This document shows, piece by piece, positions 1 through 9,738 of a DNA stretch of 64,000 nt; position 1 is the first letter of the stretch, and every line of letters starts with the position of its first letter. The notes below the pieces were generated by a model. It worked only from the letters and a program-made list of their open reading frames with translations, was not told the DNA's origin and did no database searches. Made by a program: the position numbers and the translations under genes. Source of the DNA: Sparassis latifolia. Its lineage: Eukaryota; Basidiomycota; Agaricomycetes; Polyporales; Sparassidaceae. The stretch covers positions 2,232,001-2,296,000 of the forward strand of contig CM031557.1 of the NCBI GenBank assembly GCA_018466975.1, in the 5' to 3' direction.

Positions 1-44
1 TTATCGAAAAACTTGACCAACCAGCCAGCCAGCCAGCCAGCCAG
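1..44 (+). other. CRESS-type origin module, cut by window edge
   Basis: The first bases are the end of the nonanucleotide (TTAT) and the hairpin right arm CGAAAAA. Six CCAG copies follow at 21-44. The left part lies outside the window. Confidence 0.75.
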
Positions 45-321
45 CTGGTCACGAAATGCTAGTTTTAGCTTCAGCGCCCGAGGCAGGGTTCTGGTTCGCC
101 AGAATCCTTGTAAATGAGGGTGCCTCATCCCAGGTATGCACCTTCCAAGGGCACAAATGGCGTGAGTATGTGGTTCAAGGCGCGTGAAGTCGCCAGATCG
201 GCGTGGCTGAGTCGATGCAGCTGAACCAGCAGGGTCAGATTTTCGAGGTGGACGGGGCAGTGCAGGCAGTAGGTAAGTCGTACCTTGTGTGCATTGCCTT
301 GCCCCGCTGCGCGCCAAAGAT

Positions 322-329
322 CTATAAAA
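322..329 (+). promoter_or_regulatory. TATA box of the vWA-like gene
   Basis: TATAAAAG lies 173 bp upstream of the ATG at 502, the first good start of the broken vWA-like gene. Confidence 0.5.
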
Positions 330-501
330 GCTAGGTTCGCATCTCGCTCAGTCTGACTTGTCGACATCCAGACTCAGCAGCACATTCCAGTCAACTTCTT
401 TGGAAAGCACGCCTCTATCCTTTCTCATCGCTCTACCTTACTCAATCTACGTCGCGCTACGACACCTCCACCAGCATTTCAAACCACTTCACGCAGACGC
501 A

Positions 502-1465
502 ATGGCCTCCTCAGACTTTGTCACGTTTGGCAGGTACTGCATCCCTAATGACCTGTGGAATGTCATGGAACGGGAGTACCAGACCACTGTAGAGGGCTCC
601 GACATCCAGATTGGAAGTGACCTCTTGCTCATTGAACTTCGACTGGCGCCAGAACGGTGAAATCAGTACCGATGAAGCCGACTTTACTCGCCTTGTTGAA
701 CTTAAAAAGGGAGTCATAGCTGTTGCTGGTGAGGCCCTGAAGTACGACGATGAGATCGAGCAATGGCTCATTACATCCAATGCCAAGTCCGGACGCTTTG
801 TCATAGGCTTGAAGCGCCATAACAAGGGCTTTAAGAGCGTGGCCGACATTAAGGACTTTGTCGATGATAAGTTCAAGGCTGGTGGCAGCACCCCTCTGAT
901 CGAGACCTTGGGTGAAGCTCTGGGAGCCTACCTACAGAAGGTTGAGAAGAAGCCCGACGCCAAAGCACTGACGTTAGTCTTCTTGCTCGACGGCCTCGAC
1001 GACAGTATGACTGGAGCCCGGATAACACGCAACAAGGTGGACCTCAGCCCTATTAAGAACCTGGTCATGTCTACGGTGGTCAGGATCATGAAGCAGATGG
1101 GCTGCACCGACGTGCACCAGAAGATAGGCGTGCAGTTCTGCCTTATTACCAGCAATGAGGAAATCATCTAAGCTTATAACGGCTTCGACAACGCCGGTGT
1201 GTACGAGGATCCCGAGACAGGCGAAAAGTTCGAGTGCGACATCTTTAACTGTACCACGCTCAGACAGATCCTGGAGGATATGGGCGGCTGGGACTCACCC
1301 CTCACGAAAATGAAGCTTATCGGCGGCCCGCGTAATGAGACTCTCGATAATATCCTGGAGTACCTAAAGGAGTTCGCACTGGGCTACAAGGTGGGCAGCA
1401 GTGCCAACCCCCCCAGCTACGATGACTACGAGCGTGACCTCGAAGAGAAGAGAGCAAGGGCTTAG
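502..1465 (+). pseudogene. vWA-fold protein gene, interrupted (vWA1)
   Basis: The product looks like the small fungal von Willebrand factor A-like proteins. An amphipathic stretch ending AGEALKYDD is followed by a GGSTPLIETLGEAL segment, then a central strand LTLVFLLDGLDD (the family usually has a strand ending in TDG or DG here), then IGVQFCLITS. The classical DxSxS metal site is not visible. Reading starts at ATG 502, must change frame near 640, and meets an in-frame TAA at 1169-1171, after which the same frame stays open to TAG 1463-1465. No convincing intron removes either lesion. It lies on the plus strand right of an origin module, like the vWA genes at 2.4 and 59 kb. Function unknown; vWA folds usually bind proteins. 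Confidence 0.6.
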
Positions 1466-1896
1466 AGGTGTTGCGTGATCGGCGGGCATCTCAGTCCTTT
1501 GGCGCGCGCCGCGCATTCTTGACAGGCCCCTTTTTCTTTTGCTTACTTGATGGATGCGGGACATTCTTTGTTTGGTGTTGTGGGTGCGCTCCCTTTATAG
1601 GGATGTCTTGACCAGTATAATTAGATAAATCGATCGTACATGGGAAACCTACTATGAATACAGTCATTACCCAAACCTTGTCTTTTTGACCTCTCGTTTT
1701 GTAATTGATGATATCTACTCTGCCAACATGTCCGAGCTCTTGCGTTCTTAAAAAATTTGAGTAGCTATGGTGATCGCAACATAGACAGAAAGAACAGTGA
1801 CAGTGGAAACTGGTAGCAATGTTTGCGAGTTAAGTTATTAAGCGATAGTCTCATGTAGCAGCAAGTACTCGGTACAGGTACTTTTTCGCTTCTGAA
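1466..1896. other. 3' flank, no gene seen
   Basis: AT-rich intergenic DNA up to the next origin module. I see no coding signal or repeat. Confidence 0.5.
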
Positions 1897-1935
1897 TAAT
1901 GTTATCAGAATTTGGCCAGCCAGCCAGCCAGCCAG
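1897..1935 (+). other. CRESS-type origin module
   Basis: TAATGTTAT at 1897-1905 with a diverged right arm (CAGAATT) and five CCAG copies at 1916-1935. The distance from the preceding module is about 1.90 kb. Confidence 0.8.
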
Positions 1936-2002
1936 CCATCCTACAGATGAGAATATTATGGATCAATATCTTGATAAGATAAAACATAGCTGGGATGCCA
2001 TT

Positions 2003-2050
2003 AGTGAGGCCAGTAGTGAGGCTGGCAGTGAGGCCAGTAGTGAGGCCAGT
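2003..2050. repeat. 12-bp tandem repeat
   Basis: About four imperfect copies of AGTGAGGCCAGT. They lie just right of the origin module and outside any gene. Confidence 0.7.
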
Positions 2051-2429
2051 ATATCGGACAATTAGCATGCCGGCTGGGAAGGTGTTATTCTCCCCGCACA
2101 CCTCGCCAGGTAGTAGCGGACAGGGGAGTGAAATGGCCCCATACACTGCCCTGTGTAATACCAGCTCGAAGATTTCGCATGTCAAGATCAATTTCAGTGT
2201 GCCTCTTTTCTTTAAAGACTGACTGCTCTACTTGAAGATTTGGGAGCAGCTTCTTCATGGCACCACTCACCGGCGCGCACCAAACACCTACACTCAGCGC
2301 AACCCAATCTTTCTTTGCGTACTACACCAGTCTCTACCAAGAGCGCTGTCAACAAGCTACTTTCACCCCAATAGTGCTTCGAATCACCATTGTATTATGA
2401 TTTGTCGTATGTAACCTACGTGCTGCGTT

Positions 2430-3278
2430 ATGGTGGTAGAAGCTCACTCTAGAGTAGAAAACATTCAGCAAGCCACCCCCACGCGGCCTACTGTATTGGC
2501 ATGGGGATTCTTTCCCTACAACATCACTAGCTCGAAATGCTCCAGAGCTCGGGATATCTGCCGATGGAGTAATGTGCGCTCGGCAATCGAGAGCTTGGAC
2601 CCTTTGCTCGCACAGACTATCAATACTTGCCTTCATCTACACCATCCGAATTATCGCTGCCCTATTGCCTCGGTCACTACGGCACCCGAAGTTACGTGTG
2701 CTAAAAGAGGTCTGTGGCCAGGTGACAAGAATGACATTGGCATGGCTTTCACACGCGCGGCCAATCAATATTGGAGTGGTTTCTCCCGGGATGGAAAGGC
2801 CCCAATGGTCGTCGTCCATATGACTACCGGCGCCTTCCGGTGCGGAAGCAGTATGCGCGACACCCTTTACCGGAGCATGCTGAACATCCACGCCGCATCG
2901 GCCCCTCCTAATCAGATAACACTGATCAACTTCGAGGTTGGCAGCCCAGAGACCATGGCCGTGCATGGGCATGACTGTTGTTACAAGGTTCGCGTTGATG
3001 CGACAGCTGCGTCACTCAAACTCCTAAGCGAGACTCTAAGATATGGCTTCCTAAAGTGGCTTCCGCACCAAAGGAACGGAAAGAACGATTACACAATTAA
3101 TCAGCTTATCGCCAAGATCAAGGCTGTTCCCGAGGATCAGGGACTGGGCCAGTACAACATCTTGTATACGATCAAGCTGTCCGACTTGGAAAATGGTATT
3201 TTAAGTGATGTCAATATCTGCAAAGCGATTTTAAGAGTGGACCAGTGTCGCACGGACGAGATTAAAACTGAGATGTAA
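2430..3278 (+). CDS. vWA-fold protein, diverged paralog (vWA3)
   Basis: The C-terminal half aligns by eye with the gene at 59 kb: AVPEDQGLGQYNI matches AIPKEDGFGMFSI, and KLSDLENGIL matches KLEDLEGGIL. The core has a helix RWSNVRSAIESLDPLLAQ and strands MVVVHMTTGA and ITLINFEVG, as in a vWA sheet. The region before about residue 60 reads poorly, so the true start or an upstream exon is unsettled. The metal site appears lost. The gene is on the plus strand in its own 1.8-kb unit. Likely a protein-binding domain; substrate unknown. Confidence 0.55.
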   Translation: MVVEAHSRVENIQQATPTRPTVLAWGFFPYNITSSKCSRARDICRWSNVRSAIESLDPLLAQTINTCLHLHHPNYRCPIASVTTAPEVTCAKRGLWPGDKNDIGMAFTRAANQYWSGFSRDGKAPMVVVHMTTGAFRCGSSMRDTLYRSMLNIHAASAPPNQITLINFEVGSPETMAVHGHDCCYKVRVDATAASLKLLSETLRYGFLKWLPHQRNGKNDYTINQLIAKIKAVPEDQGLGQYNILYTIKLSDLENGILSDVNICKAILRVDQCRTDEIKTEM

Positions 3279-3694
3279 TTAGTTAGGATGGATTGGGACT
3301 ATGGCTCTACGGATTTCATGTCATTTATTGTCTCTTTGAGTTGGGGTTTGGCAAAACAAAAGGATGCCAGAAATGATCTATTCCGTTCATGCGTGATCTT
3401 AGATTAAAACACTAGCCCATGCTCTTCCGCCAAGAAAGGACTGAATAGACACATCCCTTCTAGTCAGCTCCCGGGCGGTAAAGTACATTTGATTGATGGG
3501 TGCGTTAAGCAGCGATAAAATGCATCGTCCTCTTCTGTAGGCCATCCAGAACTTAAGGTGTAGCCGAAGACTTGGATTCAGTAGCTGACTTACAGCCGGA
3601 CCTAGCGAAGATGTGTGCGGTTTCCATCCGGCCTAGCTCTGAGCGCCGAGGTACCGGTGATGCGAGCCCGGCGGCGGACAGAAATTCCGTATTC
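3279..3694. other. Intergenic, no gene seen
   Basis: Downstream flank of the vWA-like gene. I see nothing that supports a gene or RNA. Confidence 0.5.
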
Positions 3695-3734
3695 TAATGT
3701 TATCGAAAAATGTACCAGCCAGCCAGCCAGCCAG
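3695..3734 (+). other. CRESS-type origin module
   Basis: TAATGTTAT at 3695-3703, right arm CGAAAAA, five CCAG copies at 3715-3734. A diverged left arm (AAATTCCG) precedes it. Confidence 0.85.
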
Positions 3735-4047
3735 CTAGCCAACAGATGACCTGCTAGCAAGCCAGGTTTCAAAAACATGTACATGGGCGTACTCATGCAG
3801 CAGCATGGGTGGCCTACCACGGAGTGGAGTTGCCGTAAGCGCACTATGTGATAAATGCACGCGGTCATGTCGTAAGTGCACAGTCTTGTAAGGCTGTAAT
3901 CAAATGTGCTATAAGTGCATATAGGCAACTCGCTGTTGTAATCTCTGCAAGTGCATTCTTTGAGTACAAGCAGGGTCAATGCAGTTGTGCAGTAGCAGCC
4001 AAGTTGTTTATCCATACTGCTTGGGAACTAGTCTTGCCAACAAAGCT

Positions 4048-4440
4048 TCATTCAGTCACAGTAGATGGTATGCAGTGCTGGCCCCTCTCCTCTGGCGAGC
4101 GGTGGAGCGAGACTAACACATTAGAGAAACATCGTAGGCACCACCTGCTAACCACACTAGTGTCTTTAGACAGCCTTTTAGTGGCCAGAACACTTTTACC
4201 TAGTGCAATATGTTCTGGTGAGATGCTCTGTGCTGACTGCGAAGCTTTTTTCAGATGCAACATGCCACTGAGCGGGTAAGCGTCTTCTACTTTGCGTATA
4301 GCCTTGGATGAGCCCATTTCATCGGCTGCCACGTCACTGCGTTGCACAGAAAACTCGAACCGCCCCACTGTTCGTGTTAGTATACTTTGACTTCGCTGAT
4401 GGCCCCTCAAAGGCTCTACTTTCTGACTGCATGTGGCCAT
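4048..4440 (-). CDS. Unassigned 130-aa ORF
   Basis: An ATG-started ORF of fairly protein-like composition, downstream of the spliced gene at 4.66-5.49 kb in the same unit. It has no motif I recognise and could be chance. The rest of 3735-4654 shows no other gene. Confidence 0.2.
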   Translation of the reverse strand: MATCSQKVEPLRGHQRSQSILTRTVGRFEFSVQRSDVAADEMGSSKAIRKVEDAYPLSGMLHLKKASQSAQSISPEHIALGKSVLATKRLSKDTSVVSRWCLRCFSNVLVSLHRSPEERGQHCIPSTVTE

Positions 4441-4654
4441 TTATTGCGCTAGGCCTTGCAAACTGCCATATCTTATCATAGTCCTCCATCGGCAAACAAT
4501 ACGCGCGTGCTACAGATTAAGTCACCGGGGAATGCGAAAACTGAGCACGAATGCTGCTTTGGAGTTTTTCCCTGTAGACCGAGCCACTGGTGCGAGAGTG
4601 CTTATCTAATCTGCGGCCTAATTTCTCCTACAGAAACATCAACGACAACGCATC

Positions 4655-5493
4655 TTACGTTTCGTCGACTGCGACACTAGCAAGCCTGCTAGCGACCTCC
4701 ACGCAGATGTGCACGTTCTCCAAATCAGCGATAATTTCCTCATCTGTTTTATCGGAGTTGTCCTCATCCATACTTGACTTGATCGCGCTTAATTGAAGCA
4801 TCATCTCGTCCTCGGAAGGCCCACCCGGGACCTCAAACTTCTTGAATTCCGTATTTTTATGATCCCAAGGGCTGTAATTTGCGTCTGCTATAAAGACACA
4901 CATCAGCAGAGGTCTCCATAGAGTGGCTTTGCTATACCCTTATGTTGTCTTGGGTACAGAGGCATGCCCCGCAGTTCCTGTTGCCCTGCGCTATGGAGCA
5001 TAATCATAAGACTCGACGAATCGACCGCTTCATACGCGCTTTCAAAATATTTAAGCATGACTTCCACGTACGAGATCGCGAACGTGACGTCGAGGCCGGC
5101 ACTGTCCGCCCATTCTGTAAAGGGTGGTGTCTTATCTGTAAGAGCGCCTCGGAGGGTGGCCATGCGCTGGAATCTGTCATCGTCAAGGAATGCAGAAGCT
5201 GGACCTTTCAGGGAGGGTTGGCATTCCTCCTCTGCCTCAACAAGTTCTGCAAGACTACGAAGCTTCGATTCCGCGTTGATCAGGTGCTGTGCAACGGGGA
5301 GTAGCTCGTCGAGGATCTCAACAATGGCTTTCACTGATTTTTGAGTGAAAGGGGGGTAGTGCTGAAGGTGATATGGCAGCGAACAGGCGACCAACTGGTC
5401 ATCCACTGGACATATATCCTGTATGCAAACGTCCTTCTTAGGAGTGCCGTTCGTGTCGAGGTTGTTAGGAATCGTAAAGTTGAATTCTGCCAT
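4655..5493 (-). CDS. Helical unit protein with acidic C-terminal exon
   Basis: Start ATG 5491-5493 lies 115 bp left of the next origin module. Exon 1 (5493-4938) encodes mostly amphipathic helices, including AIVEILDELLPVAQHLI and VEVMLKYFESAYEAV. The intron at 4888-4937 (50 nt, donor GTATAG, acceptor ATAG) joins exon 2 in frame. Exon 2 is acidic (SMDEDNSDKTDEEI). The total is about 262 aa, with no signal peptide or membrane span. The layout (helical domain, short intron, acidic tail, minus strand beside an origin) recurs in families B, E, F and G. No known family recognised; perhaps a nuclear accessory protein of the element. Confidence 0.7.
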
Positions 5494-5593
5494 GGTGATT
5501 ATCTTTTCAGAGCGCAGCATGCAAGTGACAAACGAAGTGGAACGTGAAAAGAAAAGAGAGAAGAGGAGAGAGAGATGCCATTGTGGGAAGAAA

Positions 5594-5648
5594 TTTTTTT
5601 CGCCTTTTAATGTTATCGAAAAACTTGACCAGCCAGCCAGCCAGCCAG
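5594..5648 (+). other. CRESS-type origin module
   Basis: Left arm TTTTTTTCG (5594-5602), TAATGTTAT at 5608-5616, right arm CGAAAAAC, five CCAG copies at 5629-5648. This is one of the clearest hairpin copies. Confidence 0.9.
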
Positions 5649-7427
5649 CCAACTGGGGGTAGCTGAGTGCAAGTAAGCACGGGTCCTGGTTCGTGCGTCC
5701 ACTCTCACAAAAGTACATGAATCTACATTGGCTCCTGCTGCGTCATAGTCACTTGGACATGCATCAAGGCAACCTATAATTCACATCTCAGTGCTACAAG
5801 ATCTGGTGTGGCCTCACAGCACCTCACTCCTAAAGGCACAGGACACTTGATGCAAGAACCGCTTACCGCGAGCCGTGGGACCTCTGACTCTTAAAATATA
5901 CCTAAAAAGCTCTTGCTTATGCTGAGGTTATTAGATTTGGTGACGTGGTGTCGGGCTACGGCGAGGAGAGGCACTATATAGCGAGAGGCAGCAACTGTCT
6001 AGAAGGCATATGTAGACCAGGATGTAATAGTTGAGTCTTGGATGTGCTCTGAACTGTATACAGCCACGAAATATCTATCTGGAACAAGTGCAGTCCTGCC
6101 CAAGTTCAAAGCTCTTCTGGCGTGGCTTAATCTCTACGATACCTGAAAAAGATTCTTGCTTGGCGGCACGGGACCGACTGCGAAAGACGTCTGCTCATAG
6201 AAGATGCTACGCGTAAAAGCCAGATGCTTTTGAACAGCTCTACACTGGAAGGCTGGTACACGTTCACCAGTTGAGTCCACCCGATTTCGAGCACAGCATT
6301 TGAGGACAATAAATGGTGAGCTTGGCCAGACGGCCTCATGTTCTACGAGCCTGGCACAATGCCCAGGCGCTAGGTTCTGTAAGCGTTGGCATCACCGACC
6401 ATCGAGCCGACATCGGAGACTGGCTCCTGCTTGTGGAGCATACGGTGGACTGAGGGACACAAGTCGGCAGATACATCATTGCGTATCGTTGGGGAATGGC
6501 TTCGGTACCTTCCCCGCCCATATAGGCTCTGCGGCACGGCATAGGCACAATCGACAGATGCATTTGAAATCCATAGTCAGTATATAGCTAGAAATTGACA
6601 GACATATTTGAAATTCATAGTCCATATATATCTAGAAAGAAGTACATTGTGGATAATGAGGCCATTCCCCCGCCTTGTGTTGATAGCGATGACGCAAGAT
6701 GAACGAGCACGTTAGTCGTCTGCCCAGGACAGCAAACAGCCACATGCTGTTGCAAGCACTGCAAACACCCAGTCGCCCGCAGTAAACTTCCGAGCTGGCA
6801 ATGGAGCACGATGGGACTTCTTCTTTTTCCTGGTCCCGGGGGGTGGAGCTCGTCGAGGGCGGTGAGCATGCCTGTTTCTTGACTGGGCCATGGCTGTCTT
6901 GCACCAGTTCAGCGCAGCGATGAGGCACAAGCCCTTCCGTGCTCCACGCGTCTAGATTGGTCCTGCAAATTCCTGAGGTCAGCCCCAAGTATCAAAAAAA
7001 GAAATCAGTTGATGCTCTTGCAAGAACTGGCAGCGATCTACCTGATTGAGAGCGGGACTTCGCCAAAGGGACGGCACAGGTGGCGCAAGGTTCGTGAGCA
7101 GCCGCTGTTCAGCAGCTCAGGGTTGTTTGAAGCTCCCATGAAGGTGCACAGGGCCCGGTAGGTTGCATCTTTGGAGTTTCTTCTCCACATGCCTAGTCCA
7201 CGTGGGAGCGGCAAGGCCCCTGTACTGCCATTGTACGATGTCAATTACTGATGATACCCTTGCGCACAGACATGTTCCATCGTGTGGGTCAACTCGGCCA
7301 AGCCACGACCGCCAGGTGGTGCGCAGATCCAACAGCTGGGGAAACGCGCACCAACGCGGTGTCCGCTGCCATGCCTGGTGTGGCGTTGACGTCCTGCGGT
7401 TAGAGCAGGGATGCGTGATGGAGGTCA
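5649..7427. other. Unit without a recognisable gene
   Basis: A full-length unit (origin to origin 1.83 kb). Only short overlapping ORFs are present on both strands. A minus-strand ORF at 7117-7437 starts beside the next origin, as real unit genes do, but its composition is not convincing. A minus-strand stretch at 6712-6930 has a basic run (TRKKKKSH) before a hydrophobic segment. It may be a decayed component. Confidence 0.4.
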
Positions 7428-7473
7428 TTTTTTGCACGGACTAATGTTATCGAAAAAACAGCCAGCCAGCCAG
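7428..7473 (+). other. CRESS-type origin module
   Basis: Left arm TTTTTTG, TAATGTTAT at 7442-7450, right arm CGAAAAAA, three full CCAG copies at 7462-7473. A TATA-like TATATGTAC follows at about 7487. Confidence 0.85.
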
Positions 7474-8707
7474 CGCGCCAGGCCAGTATATGTACTCGCA
7501 GCTGGAGCTCCACTCGAGCTCGCACAGTGTGCAACTAAGTGGGGAAAAACTTTTCTCATGCATAGATCCGCGATGCAAGGTCTGCCGTGGTGGGATCAGC
7601 TTGCGTCGTGTCTCACGCTGCATATCCTATCAGATATTATTTCGCCGCGTTTGACAGCCACCTCTGCTCAGCACCTCCAATAGATAAATCCACTAATGCA
7701 AAGGATGCAGAAGCGTGGAGAGATGACCAGTGGGAAGCTGACACGCAGCTGACATGGAGAAGCCCCGGTATGTTGACCCGACATGTTAACTCAATGCGGC
7801 ACCATGGCTAACCAGTGAGACGCGTTGAGAGACGAGCTAGCCATGGAACGTCGGTCTCCAAACCGACCTTGGAATGCCGTAAAATGGTGAAGGTGTGCCT
7901 TTCTGTTGCACATGTCCCTGCATGTAATTTGCTGGGTGGCTGCGACGCTGGAACAGAGTGTCATCTGGCTACCTTGCCATGCCACATAGATGCAGTAGGT
8001 GGTAGCTGATCGCTGGGACGGCTTCACGGGGTGCTCTCGAGCGCTCATTCCTGGGGGATGATAGGGTCGGTGGGCGACTGCTCCTCACGACCGTCCAATG
8101 CATCTGCATGACTGAGCCACTGGTCCCTACAATAGCCACGTTCCTTGCGGGGGAGCAAAATACATACAAGCTTGCTGCAAGCAATCGGTGCCAGGAGGAT
8201 ACGACACCGCAGAGGCTAGTCTAGACCAGCAAAAAGCAAGACGATACTTCTTGTAGAGACGCTTGCGCGAAGCAGTCTCGAATGATCTCTTGGAACCGAT
8301 GCGATTCGCTTTGGTGCGCCGCCAGCCAGCTCACGGGAAGACATGGAGCATGGCAGATGGACGAGTAGATTTGGTGATTGAAAGCCATAGAACACTACTC
8401 GATACCTTAAGAGAGATTGAGAACAATCACATGGAAGGGGTGATAAGTCATTGGAAGATCAAGTCAAATTGTGCAGGATAAATGTCAAGTCTGATGACCG
8501 TGTACACTAATTTGATCGCTAGAGCTCTATTCCCACCCACATCTTTGGCACCCAGCCTTTCCTCGTAACCATGCCTTGAGGGCCCCGCCACCACTGCGCG
8601 TTGCGTTTCTCGTCCATCACCCCGGTGCGGGGCTGGACACGATGACAAGCGCGTCCGCTCCACATAGCCTCCGCCCATTACCAGATAGCATCCTCTGAGG
8701 GCTCATG
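7474..8707. other. Non-coding part of unit
   Basis: About 1.2 kb between the origin module and the minus-strand gene end. I see no supported gene. Confidence 0.4.
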
Positions 8708-9328
8708 TTAGTCTATCTCAAACAAAATGCAAAGGCTGTGTACATTCAACATACGTTCCATCCGATCGAACACTCCCTCATGCTCCTCTTTGCTGAGGAG
8801 ATTCCAGCTCTTTTGGTCAATGCGCGGCTGGCCGTCGTCTTCATCACTGGTTTCGGATGCAGGCATATTGCAGGGAGCCTCATTTTCCTTATTTTCGTCT
8901 CCCATATCGTCTTTGTGGATGTCGTTGAACACCGTCCGGGCCCGGTTAACGAATGTTCGACACTGCACCCTCATCGCTGCGCACTTGGTACTAATGGACT
9001 CGAGTGCCTTGACGTCGTTTGGCGTTACTTTAGGGCAGCATTCCTTATCTTCGGGAATGGGTTTAATGGACAGTTTCCGAAATCCTTGGAATAAACCCCG
9101 GATTTGTTGACGCACTTCGTAAGCCTCGTCGCTCTTGACGCAGGGAAGACTGCGTAGTCCTTTTATCACGAAACTGTGCAGGCAGTCGATGAGCAAGGCG
9201 ATTTGGCGTTCATCACCTGGATTGAATTCATCTGCGACGCAGAGAAAGCTGTCGGCATGGTCGATGGCAGTCTCACCCTTGGGCCACGGGTTGCCGCGAG
9301 GCTGCGTTAACACCGCGAGTTGCTCCAT
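8708..9328 (-). CDS. Helical unit protein with KEN motif (family F-like)
   Basis: Single-exon gene of 206 aa. ATG 9326-9328 is preferred over the upstream TTG. It starts 38 bp left of a nonanucleotide. The N-terminal two thirds is helical with spaced cysteines (STKCAAMRVQC). An acidic linker follows, containing GDENKENEAP and then ETSDEDD. The gene at 54.6-55.3 kb has the same order (CEQAKKAC, then DDNKENIDP), so the two are probably distant paralogs. KEN is the core of the APC/C recognition KEN box, but whether it works as a degron is inference. Function unknown. Confidence 0.65.
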   Translation of the reverse strand: MEQLAVLTQPRGNPWPKGETAIDHADSFLCVADEFNPGDERQIALLIDCLHSFVIKGLRSLPCVKSDEAYEVRQQIRGLFQGFRKLSIKPIPEDKECCPKVTPNDVKALESISTKCAAMRVQCRTFVNRARTVFNDIHKDDMGDENKENEAPCNMPASETSDEDDGQPRIDQKSWNLLSKEEHEGVFDRMERMLNVHSLCILFEID

Positions 9329-9351
9329 GAGGTAGACAAAAGTCAAGGATG

Positions 9352-9374
9352 TTTTGAGCCAAGCTTAATGTTAT
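9352..9374 (+). other. Nonanucleotide without iterons
   Basis: TAATGTTAT at 9366-9374 with a weak left arm (TTTTG) and no CCAG tract. It falls at the expected 1.9-kb spacing (1924 bp from the preceding one), so I take it as a degenerate origin. Confidence 0.6.
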
Positions 9375-9738
9375 TCTCGTCGCAACTACTAGCACGAATA
9401 CGCCTGTAGACCAGTCATGGCGCGTGACGCTCCGGTGTGAAGAGTTGGTGCATAGGAGAGGGCTGGCCTGCGCTGGTTGACACTAAACTACAAGCTGCGG
9501 CGATGGGAGTGGGCTAGCATGGCAGTGCTGTGTAAAAGGTGCCCGCCGCTCTCAAAAGAGCTGGCCGCTGCCCTATCAAACCCCGACGGGACTCCTGAAA
9601 CTTGAGCTAATCACGTACAATTTCTGAAATCATTTACCATCAAGCTACTATAGCCACTTGCACACAGCAGATGAAGAATAAGCTGGCACCGACGCAACCT
9701 CGAGAGCACACCAAAAGCATCGTTGGCATCGATGCACC

